A stretch of DNA of 37,500 bases from contig NZ_AXVC01000022.1 of assembly GCF_000482365.1 (NCBI RefSeq), forward strand, positions 67,581 to 105,080, written 5' to 3'. Under the pieces are notes generated by a model. That model ran no database searches. It saw only the letters and a program-made list of their open reading frames with translations, and was not told the DNA's origin. Made by a program: the position numbers and the translations under genes. This stretch comes from Porphyromonas uenonis DSM 23387 = JCM 13868 (GTDB lineage: Bacteria > Bacteroidota > Bacteroidia > Bacteroidales > Porphyromonadaceae). Positions 23,953 through 30,682 of this stretch are shown here, in pieces (positions within the stretch are counted from its first letter, which is position 1; each line of letters starts with the position of its first letter).

Positions 23953-24051
23953 GTTTAGCAGGTTTGTGTCCCCTCAGACTCCTATGAGAGACGTTGATTA
24001 CTTAGCCATTACGAAGAAGCGTGGAGTCCGGACTTATCAACTGCTAAACAC
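23953..24051 (-). promoter_or_regulatory. Start-codon-proximal long hairpin in T9SS gene leader
   Basis: On the transcript GTTTAGCAG (24049-24041) pairs with CTGCTAAAC (23961-23953), which ends one base before the AUG. Nested inside, GTCC/GGAC (24033-24030 with 23971-23968) and GACTCC/GGAGTC (24028-24023 with 23982-23977) also pair. The helix would block the ribosome-binding region when formed. Confidence 0.6.
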
Positions 24052-24056
24052 AGGCT

Positions 24057-24164
24057 CGTCAGAATTAGCCCTCTAGATACAGTAACGACGAGACAACGGC
24101 ACCCCACGCAAACCCGTGAGGAAGCCGTCACCATCATCCTCCTATCTAGTCGAATTTTCTGACG
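24057..24164 (-). ncRNA. Candidate structured leader RNA, four nested stems
   Basis: Four stems nest in order within 108 bases: 24157-24164/24057-24064 (CGTCAGAA with TTCTGACG, 8 bp), 24143-24149/24073-24079 (CTAGATA with TATCTAG, 7 bp), 24124-24128/24096-24100 (ACGGC with GCCGT) and 24115-24118/24105-24108 (CACG with CGTG). It lies in the 5' UTR of the T9SS gene between the promoter and the start-codon hairpin. It also contains AGGAGG followed by ATGATG, which opens a 42-codon frame (24137-24009). I match it to no known riboswitch class. Confidence 0.55.
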
Positions 24165-24265
24165 ATTCGTGTTTAAGAAGAATGAAGCAACGCTTCCTAT
24201 TTATCTATGATGGATTGAGGCCAACTGACTCCACTAAGGAGTACAACTGATCTATTCATTCTTTG

Positions 24266-24273
24266 CAAAGGTA
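24266..24273 (-). promoter_or_regulatory. Putative promoter -7 box for the T9SS gene (TACCTTTG, minus strand)
   Basis: Plus-strand CAAAGGTA reads TACCTTTG on the minus strand, followed by C, the preferred Bacteroidota form. It implies a 5' UTR of about 300 bases. A TTTC lies 16 bp upstream, shorter than the usual 19-21. Confidence 0.6.
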
Positions 24274-24491
24274 TATAAAATAGTAATATGAAACGACTGG
24301 CGTAGACTCAACTATCAAATGCACTCATTTGTCCTGTCGCTCTTATCTAGGGATTGTTGAGAGGCTTGTGGGGCGCAGATAGATGTTTAGTTTACTAGGG
24401 TTCTGGCGCGATGGATTCTCAGACTGTTTTTGCACTGTCTATCAATGAAGCATAGACAGAGTAACGACAGACATATTGACACCCAATCGTT
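24274..24491. other. Intergenic stretch with one hairpin, otherwise featureless
   Basis: The only structure I see is CTGTCTAT (24435-24442) pairing with ATAGACAG (24452-24459). No ORF with family resemblance is present. The hairpin has no T-run, so I do not call it a terminator. Confidence 0.4.
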
Positions 24492-24606
24492 TAGTCCGAC
24501 CCGCGAGGGGTCGATTTTCTACCACGTTCGTCTATCCATCGGTCGTTCGGGGCTTTGCCCCTCCGACCGACGGCTACGATGCGTCGGACCTCTACGAGGT
24601 CCTTTC
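24492..24606 (-). repeat. Multi-hairpin repeat, copy 3 (inverted, shorter)
   Basis: The reverse complement matches copies 1 and 2 over the three hairpins. Loops differ (GTA in the first, AAA in the second, CTCGC in the third) while stems are kept. The distal ~30 bases of the other copies are missing. It faces copies 1 and 2 across the T9SS transcription unit. Confidence 0.86.
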
Positions 24607-24627
24607 TTATCAGAGTGATCGAAGTGG

Positions 24628-24662
24628 TTAGAAGCTAGAGGTTAGAAGTTAGAGATTAGAGG
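24628..24662. repeat. Heptamer array, five units
   Basis: TTAGAAG, CTAGAGG, TTAGAAG, TTAGAGA, TTAGAGG run in register next to multi-hairpin copy 3. Confidence 0.82.
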
Positions 24663-24712
24663 GGATGGTGGGGGCTAGTGGCTCTAGTGGCACTAGGAGC
24701 TCTATTGTCTCT

Positions 24713-24831
24713 AGCCAATAGCCAACAGCTAACAGCTAACAGCTAACAGCTAATCGCCAGCAGCCAACAGCTAATCGCCAACAGCTAACAGCTAACAGCT
24801 AATCGCCAACAGCCAACAGCTAATCTCTAAT
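24713..24831. repeat. Uninterrupted array of 17 heptamers upstream of tkt
   Basis: Seventeen consecutive 7-mers, mostly AGCTAAC, AGCTAAT, CGCCAAC and AGCCAAC, span exactly 119 bp. A higher-order pattern (AGCTAAT-CGCC...) recurs. The last unit ends 5 bp before the -7 box at 24837, so the array occupies the whole -33 region. Confidence 0.93.
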
Positions 24832-24836
24832 TTTCG

Positions 24837-24844
24837 TACCTTTG
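24837..24844 (+). promoter_or_regulatory. Putative tkt promoter -7 box (TACCTTTG)
   Basis: A consensus TAnnTTTG 64 bp before the tkt ATG. The expected -33 TTTG is replaced by heptamer repeat sequence. TTTTCG precedes the box; a similar TTTTTTCG precedes the corA box. Confidence 0.65.
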
Positions 24845-24908
24845 AAGTCGTAAGTTTTACCCGTGAGCCGATGGTCTCACCTTTAAAGTAAAGAACCTCT
24901 ATCGCATT

Positions 24909-26996
24909 ATGAGCAACGAAATGACTGATCAGACTTTATCAACCCAAGAGCAGCCTATGAGCATCGCTGAGCGTGCTGCCGACAATATCCGTGCCCTCGC
25001 TATCTCGATGGTCGAGCGCGCTAAGAGTGGCCACCCCGGTGGGGCTATGGGCGGAGCGGACTTTATCCAGGTCCTCTTCTCCGAGCAACTGCGCTATGAC
25101 CCGCGTAATCCGGAGCACCCCGCACGGGATCGCTTCTTTATGGATCCTGGCCACATGTCGCCGATGCTCTACGCACAGCTCGCACTGGCGGGATTCTTTA
25201 CGATGGATGAGCTGGCAGCTTTCCGCTCGTGGGGCAGTCCTACGCCAGGGCACCCAGAGCTTTGTCGTAGCCGTATGATCGAGAACACGAGTGGTCCGCT
25301 GGGACAGGGACACACCTACGCTGTGGGTGCTGCCATCGCGGCTAAGTTCCTCCAGCACCGGCTTGGCGATACGCTTATGCCACAGCGTATCTACGCTTTT
25401 ATCTCTGACGGCGGTATCCAAGAGGAGATCAGTCAGGGTGCGGGGCGCATCGCTGGCGACCTGGGGCTGGACAACCTGATCATGTACTACGACTGCAACG
25501 ACATACAGCTCTCGACGCGTGTCGAGGATATCACGGCTGAGGACGTTGCGGCTAAGTATGATGCGTGGGGCTGGAACGTTTTTGAGGTTCCTGGCAATGA
25601 CCCAGCAGCGCTGAGTCAGGTGCTACAAGACGCTATCGAGACTTCCGAAGAGACGGGCGCACCGACGCTTATCATTGGCTACACCAATATGGCTTACAAG
25701 GCGGTCGACGAGGAGGGTAACCCGCTCGCAAACTTGATCGCAACGCACGGGCAGCCGATCTCTAAGGCGGGAGCTTCGTATGCTAAGACAATGGAGGCGC
25801 TGGGTGCTGACCCTGACAATCCTTTTACCATATATAAGGATGTAGCAGCCTTCTACGCTGAGCGTCGCGAGGAGCTCATCGCCTACTGGGATGGTCAGTA
25901 CAAGCTACAGGAGGAGTACAAGAAGGCGCACCCTGATCAGGCGAAGCTCTATGACCGGTGGTTTGCTGCAGAGCCTACCTACGATGTGGCTTGGCAGGAG
26001 ATCGCTCAGAAGGCTAATCAGGCTACTCGTGCCGCCTCGGCAACGGTGCTCGGTGAACTGGCTAAGCGGGTGGACAATATGATTGTTGCTTCGGCCGATC
26101 TCTCGAACTCGGACAAGACGGACGGCTATCTCAAGGGCACGAAGGCACTTCAGGCGGACGACTTCTCGGGCAAGTTCCTCCAGGCTGGTGTCTCGGAGCT
26201 TACGATGGCTGCGCTCTGCGTGGGTATCACCCTGCATGGCGGTATGCGTGCGGCGTGCGGCACTTTCTTTGTCTTCTCAGACTATATGAAGCCGGTCGTT
26301 CGTATGGCTGGGCTGATGGAGCAGCCGGTCATCTTCATCTGGTCGCACGACTCCTTTAGAGTTGGTGAGGACGGACCGACGCACGAGCCGGTCGAGCAGG
26401 AGGCACAGATACGCCTCCTAGAGCATCTGCACAATCACTCGGGTCGTCGTGCCCTACAGGTGCTACGTCCAGCCGATGTGCATGAGGCTACGGTCGCCTG
26501 GCAGATGGCTATGGAAAACCTCCACACGCCGACGGCTCTCATCCTCTCTCGCCAAAACATCCAAGACTTACCCAATCCCACTTACGAGCGTGCTTGCCAG
26601 TTGAAGCATGGCGCTTACGTGGTCTCTGATACGACGCCTGCGGGCGAGACGCCCGACTTGACGCTCATCGCCTCGGGTAGTGAGGTGAGTACGCTAGTAC
26701 AGGCTGCTGAGCTACTTAAGGGCAAGGGGCACAAGCTACGCATCGTCTCGGTACCGAGCGAAGGGCTCTTCTTCGATCAGCCTGAGGCGTATCGTGAGAG
26801 CGTGATCCCCGCTAAGGGCGCGCGCTTCGGTCTGACCGCTGGACTGCCTGTGACGCTTCTCCGCCTGGTCGGTGATATGGAGCATATCCACGGGTTGGAG
26901 AGCTTCGGCTTTTCCGCTCCTTACACGGTGCTGGACGAGAAGCTCGGCTTCACCGCTGAGGCTGTGGCGCAGCGTATCGAGGAGCTCTGTCGATAG
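24909..26996 (+). CDS. tkt: Transketolase
   Basis: A 695-residue full-length transketolase (usual about 660-700). It moves two-carbon ketol units between sugar phosphates in the non-oxidative pentose phosphate pathway, using thiamine diphosphate. N-terminal motifs: KSGHPGGAMGGAD (39-51) and LGQGHTYAVGAA (131-142). The cofactor segment ISDGGIQEE begins near 165 and has Ser where most enzymes have GDG. The central domain holds the active-site region HDSFRVGEDGPTHEPVEQ. The C-terminal domain contains LIASGSEV. The ATG at 24909 gives 16 residues before an alternative Met (24957, MSIAERAADN). TPR, RNase H and ATP-grasp genes follow closely. Confidence 0.96.
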   Translation: MSNEMTDQTLSTQEQPMSIAERAADNIRALAISMVERAKSGHPGGAMGGADFIQVLFSEQLRYDPRNPEHPARDRFFMDPGHMSPMLYAQLALAGFFTMDELAAFRSWGSPTPGHPELCRSRMIENTSGPLGQGHTYAVGAAIAAKFLQHRLGDTLMPQRIYAFISDGGIQEEISQGAGRIAGDLGLDNLIMYYDCNDIQLSTRVEDITAEDVAAKYDAWGWNVFEVPGNDPAALSQVLQDAIETSEETGAPTLIIGYTNMAYKAVDEEGNPLANLIATHGQPISKAGASYAKTMEALGADPDNPFTIYKDVAAFYAERREELIAYWDGQYKLQEEYKKAHPDQAKLYDRWFAAEPTYDVAWQEIAQKANQATRAASATVLGELAKRVDNMIVASADLSNSDKTDGYLKGTKALQADDFSGKFLQAGVSELTMAALCVGITLHGGMRAACGTFFVFSDYMKPVVRMAGLMEQPVIFIWSHDSFRVGEDGPTHEPVEQEAQIRLLEHLHNHSGRRALQVLRPADVHEATVAWQMAMENLHTPTALILSRQNIQDLPNPTYERACQLKHGAYVVSDTTPAGETPDLTLIASGSEVSTLVQAAELLKGKGHKLRIVSVPSEGLFFDQPEAYRESVIPAKGARFGLTAGLPVTLLRLVGDMEHIHGLESFGFSAPYTVLDEKLGFTAEAVAQRIEELCR

Positions 26997-27007
26997 GACA
27001 CAAAGCT

Positions 27008-28033
27008 ATGGGACTATTCTCACTCTTCAAGAAATCAAGCAAAAAGTCTCCTGACTCAACCGAATCGGTCGAGCAGGAGACCACTGACACCACACAAGAG
27101 GTAGGGCAGGTAGCGGAACAGGCGACCGAACCCAAGGCAGACACGCTCAAAGCGAACACGCTGAAGTTTGACGCGCTCCGTGCGCTCAAGATCGGCGAGG
27201 TGGACTTTGCGATACGTGCTCTGCACACTTCGCTGGAGGAGATCGACGATCCTGAGTGTCGCCTTTACTTAGCGCAGGCTTTGCAGCGCAAGCCCGACCT
27301 AGCTGGCTCGATGGCTGAGCTGACCACCATACTGGAGGCTTATCCGGACTATCCGATGGCTCTCTATGAGGCGACGAAGGTCTCGAATGGGCTGGACCAG
27401 CACAGCGAGACGATCGTCTACGCTGAGCGAGCCTTGGCAACCAAACTAGAGACGGCACAGCAAGCTGAGCTACACCGTATGAAAGCTCAGGCGCAGCTGG
27501 CTCTAGGTGAGTCTGAGCAAGCACTCGCTACCATCGACCAAGCGTTACGGCTGACCGACGAAGTGCCACTCTACTGGCTTATCAAGGTGAAAGCACTGAT
27601 CGCTTTGGAGCGCTGGGAGGATGCTTTGGCGGTTGCTCTGGAGACGGCCGAGAAGTTCCCCGAGGAGGAGCGAGCTTACCTTTACGAGGGTTTGATCACG
27701 TACCACGAGGGCGACAAGGAGCGCGCTGAGCGTGCTTTCCGACAGGTGGTGGAGACGGATCCTTTCAACGTGGAGGGCTACATGCACCTGACGCATCTCG
27801 TCGAGGAGCTGCGTGGCAAGGAAGCTGCTGCCGATGAGATGGAGCAGGCTCTGGAGATGATTCCCCAGCCGACTCGTGCGCTCCTGGACTATGCCGCTCT
27901 ACTATATAAGGAGTGCGACCGCACGGAGCAGTACGAGGGCGTGCAGCAGATGCTCGCAGAGCTTCCCGATGATGCTGAGACGAAGACGGGCGAGGTCAAC
28001 TTCGCTGGTCTATACGCTGGAGGCTTTTACTAA
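27008..28033 (+). CDS. TPR-repeat protein, cytoplasmic
   Basis: A 341-residue protein without a signal peptide, starting MGLFSLFKKSSKKSPDST. An acidic Ser/Thr/Glu-rich linker (about 15-50) follows. From residue 55 onward it consists of about seven helix-turn-helix TPR-like units (for example LHRMKAQAQLALGESEQALA and AYLYEGLITYHEGDKERAER). TPR arrays act as protein-binding scaffolds, and no partner can be named from sequence. It starts 11 bp after tkt and ends 15 bp before the RNase H gene, so it is probably co-transcribed. Similar tkt-adjacent TPR proteins may exist in relatives, but I cannot check that. Confidence 0.8.
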   Translation: MGLFSLFKKSSKKSPDSTESVEQETTDTTQEVGQVAEQATEPKADTLKANTLKFDALRALKIGEVDFAIRALHTSLEEIDDPECRLYLAQALQRKPDLAGSMAELTTILEAYPDYPMALYEATKVSNGLDQHSETIVYAERALATKLETAQQAELHRMKAQAQLALGESEQALATIDQALRLTDEVPLYWLIKVKALIALERWEDALAVALETAEKFPEEERAYLYEGLITYHEGDKERAERAFRQVVETDPFNVEGYMHLTHLVEELRGKEAAADEMEQALEMIPQPTRALLDYAALLYKECDRTEQYEGVQQMLAELPDDAETKTGEVNFAGLYAGGFY

Positions 28034-28048
28034 AAGGAGAAAGCCTCG

Positions 28049-28747
28049 ATGTCAGCCAAGCAACGCAAGTGGTATGTCGTATGGGAGGGCTATCGTCCAG
28101 GCGTCTACGACAACTGGCGGGACTGCCAGCTACAGGTCGTAGGCTTCCAAGGAGCTAAGTTCAAGTCCTACCCAACCTCAGAGCAAGCGCAGGAAGCGTT
28201 CGAACTGGGCTACCAAGAGGGACGCCAGCTGGGACAGCAGCATCGTGTCGCCAAGCCCGAGAGCAACCGACTGCAGGTACAGCACAGTGTGGAGCAAGCG
28301 CCTGACCAGTTGATCGGTGACAAGATAGCGCCTGCGGGTTTCATCAACCATTCGATCGCTGTCGACGGAGCCTGCTCGTCCAATCCGGGTGTGACGGAGT
28401 ATCGTGGCGTCTACACCTTTAGCCATGCGGAGCTCTTTCGGGCGGTCATCCCGTGGGGCACCAACAACATTGGCGAGTACCTAGCCATCGTTCATGCCTT
28501 GGCGCTGATGGAGCAGGGCAAGCTCCCGCCACTGCCCATCTACTCCGACAGCAAGGTGGCGCTCGGGTGGGTGGCTCAAGCTCGCTGTCGTACGCGCCTC
28601 GACTCGACCGATCCACGTAGTGCTAAGACCTACGAACTGATCGTCCGTGCCACACATTGGTTGAAGACGCACACCTTTCGGGTGCCACTGTTGAAGTGGA
28701 ACACGGTCGCTTGGGGCGAGATCCCCGCAGACTTCGGCCGTAAGTAG
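28049..28747 (+). CDS. rnhA: Ribonuclease HI with N-terminal hybrid-binding domain
   Basis: A 232-residue enzyme that cleaves RNA in RNA-DNA hybrids. Residues 4-50 form the viroplasmin/hybrid-binding domain (WYVVWEGYRPGVYDNW; FKSYPTSEQAQEAF) also found in eukaryotic RNase H1. The catalytic domain follows after a linker, with D106 (VDGACS), E143 (NIGEYLA), D167 (YSDSKVA) and a fourth acid D228 in WGEIPADFG, the variant seen in Bacteroidota enzymes. It would remove R-loops and Okazaki primers. The stop is 9 bp before the ATP-grasp gene. Confidence 0.92.
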   Translation: MSAKQRKWYVVWEGYRPGVYDNWRDCQLQVVGFQGAKFKSYPTSEQAQEAFELGYQEGRQLGQQHRVAKPESNRLQVQHSVEQAPDQLIGDKIAPAGFINHSIAVDGACSSNPGVTEYRGVYTFSHAELFRAVIPWGTNNIGEYLAIVHALALMEQGKLPPLPIYSDSKVALGWVAQARCRTRLDSTDPRSAKTYELIVRATHWLKTHTFRVPLLKWNTVAWGEIPADFGRK

Positions 28748-28756
28748 CCGACACTT

Positions 28757-29932
28757 ATGCGCACGCCACTCTTCGTCTGCAACATCGGCCACGAGGTCGC
28801 ACTGGAGGCTGGCGACCCGCTTCACTACACTCCGCCACGGATCATTCGTCAGATGCGCTCCGCACTCTGGAGCCTGCCCCTTTGGGCAACGCCTTTGTGG
28901 CTCGAGGACGCAACGTGGTGGGTGCACCCCTTTGGCAAAAGCCTCTCGCCCTATCTCACTGACCGAGAGCTGAACCATATAGCGAAAGGTGGGGTAGGGG
29001 ACGCCGAAATCACACTCTGGGGACACGAGCGAGGCTTGGCGCACAGCCTGGCGAAGCTATATGGACTAAACGCTGGAGAGGCGTGTAGCGAGCTTCCGCA
29101 GGAGCTGATGCCTTGCTGGACTAGAGCCGCAAGTGTACGTTTCTTCGAGAGCTACAGTAGCGTGCCGTGGCGCAGTCGTGTTGCGATGATCACTGAGATA
29201 GGCGCCTTGGCGGAGCTTTTGACCCATGGACCTTGTCTTGTCAAGCTCCCCTTTAGCAGCTCGGGGAGAGGACTCTGGCGCATCAATCAGTTGGACAACC
29301 AACTCGAAGAGACGCTTCGCAAGCTTTTGCAAAGGCACCGCACCCTCCTCGTGGAGCCTCTGCTCGACAAGCAGCAGGACTACGGTGCCGAGTACTATAT
29401 AAATAAGGAGGGCGAGGTGCAGTTCGTCGGAATATGCGCCTTCGAGACGGACGACCAGGGGCGCTACCTAGAGAGCCTCTGCCAAGATCCCGAGGAGACG
29501 CTCCGACAACTCACAGACAGCCTCCCCAATCCCGACGAACTGCAACAAACTCTGGCGCAGCACAGCGCCTACCTCTCCCGTGAGGTGGCTCCCTACTACC
29601 AAGGCCCCGTTGGCATCGACCTGCTCACCTACCGCCCCGATGGAGCCAGCAGCCGTACCGCCCTGCACCCATGGGTCGAGATCAACCTGCGCTACACAAT
29701 GGGGCACTACGCTCTAGACCTTTACCGTGAGCGCATCCCTCAGGGAAGCCGCAACCAATATCGCTTCGGCATCCTCTCCGCACCACGAGCCAAAGCCCTC
29801 CTCGCCACCGCCACGGCCCCTACACTAGACACCACAGGTCGCCTTCGCTCAGGCCTCCTCCCGCTCACCTCCCCCAACCTAGACACCGACCTCACAGCCG
29901 TCTCCCACCTCGCCTACCTCCGCACCCTCTGA
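28757..29932 (+). CDS. ATP-grasp-like protein of unknown substrate
   Basis: A 391-residue soluble protein with features of an ATP-grasp ligase. The nucleotide-binding strand and glycine-rich loop read LVKLPFSSSGRGLWR (about 158-172). The hinge LLVEPLLDKQQDYGAEYY follows (about 196-213). The metal-binding end reads GPVGIDLL (about 279) and WVEINLRYTMG (about 304). The N-terminal ~120 residues, beginning TPLFVCNIGHEVALEAGD, are not a domain I recognise; Trp is frequent there. ATP-grasp enzymes couple a carboxylate to an amine or thiol through an acyl-phosphate. No substrate can be named. It lies 9 bp after the RNase HI gene, whose neighbourhood offers no biosynthetic clue. A terminator is 125 bp downstream. 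Confidence 0.72.
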   Translation: MRTPLFVCNIGHEVALEAGDPLHYTPPRIIRQMRSALWSLPLWATPLWLEDATWWVHPFGKSLSPYLTDRELNHIAKGGVGDAEITLWGHERGLAHSLAKLYGLNAGEACSELPQELMPCWTRAASVRFFESYSSVPWRSRVAMITEIGALAELLTHGPCLVKLPFSSSGRGLWRINQLDNQLEETLRKLLQRHRTLLVEPLLDKQQDYGAEYYINKEGEVQFVGICAFETDDQGRYLESLCQDPEETLRQLTDSLPNPDELQQTLAQHSAYLSREVAPYYQGPVGIDLLTYRPDGASSRTALHPWVEINLRYTMGHYALDLYRERIPQGSRNQYRFGILSAPRAKALLATATAPTLDTTGRLRSGLLPLTSPNLDTDLTAVSHLAYLRTL

Positions 29933-30056
29933 CCTACTCCGCCTCTTGCACTCCCCTGTCAACGCCTCCATAAAGAGGCCGTGGACTCACGAGCTCCACA
30001 CCAACGCATCATATAGTACTGCCACAGCGCAGCAAGTATAAGCACCACCACAAAAG

Positions 30057-30099
30057 GGGGCTCAGTCGTATCTCCACGATTGAGCCCCTTATTTTTTTT
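30057..30099 (+). terminator. Intrinsic terminator after the ATP-grasp gene
   Basis: GGGGCTCAGTCGT (30057-30069) pairs with ACGATTGAGCCCC (30076-30088, one G-T wobble), followed by TTATTTTTTTT. Confidence 0.93.
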
Positions 30100-30223
30100 G
30101 TGCGCTAAGCACGACGCCTCCACCATCCAGATCTGGTTAGACCGATCAACGATCCTAGCCCGCTACGCCACTCACGCTCCCGACCGATCAAAAAAACGAA
30201 CTCTTGAGAGCGAATATCTCTCC

Positions 30224-30430
30224 CCACGGAGGAAAACCCCGATAGCTTACGAGGAAACGAAAATCCCCCACGGAGCCCCGAAATAAAACTTCGGAAGAAT
30301 GAAATCAAACTTCGGAAGAACGAAATCAAAGTTCCGAAGAATGAAATCATAAGTTCCGAAGAATTTTTCCGCGCCTCCGTAGAGAATGAAAAGCCTCCAC
30401 CGAGGAATCCTCGATTTCCTCCGCTCGTGA
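30224..30430. repeat. Array of 21-22 bp units (TTCGGAA / TTCCGAA type)
   Basis: Unit starts can be followed at 30224, 30246, 30267, 30289, 30310, 30331 and 30352, i.e. steps of 21-22 bp. The best units are CTTCGGAAGAATGAAATCAA(A) and its variants. The outer units are CCACGGAGG-like on the left and CCTCCGTAGAG/CCTCCACCGAGG on the right, giving an overall inverted symmetry like the MITE cores. I found no terminal repeats or tail here, so this may be a core without flanks. Confidence 0.82.
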
Positions 30431-30514
30431 CCGTACCCCCACCCGTCACACACCCCCGCCGTGCGCTCCACAGCGAGCCTCTCGTGATATCCGCCAAGTC
30501 TAGTTGCGAAGGCT

Positions 30515-30546
30515 ATTGCAAAAGTGGAGATAAATACATATCTTTG
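30515..30546 (+). promoter_or_regulatory. Promoter for the GYF_2 gene (ATTG-N20-TATCTTTG)
   Basis: TATCTTTG (30539-30546), followed by C, has ATTG at 30515-30518 with a 20-bp spacer, a good Bacteroidota match. It predicts a ~130-base leader before the gene at 30683. Confidence 0.72.
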
Positions 30547-30682
30547 CAAACAGATGTTGGAGTGTAGATCGTTTCAAAAGAAAGGTTTACGGTCTTAACA
30601 GAGATAGAGCAACTCCGACTAGCTCAGCGTACGCTCTCCTCTTATATCACATCGACCATCAACCATATAACAGAATAGAGCT

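Noticed and set aside
24435-24459. Hairpin CTGTCTAT/ATAGACAG as a terminator
   Set aside because: There is no T-run on either strand and no gene ends nearby, so it is mentioned only as a small structure.
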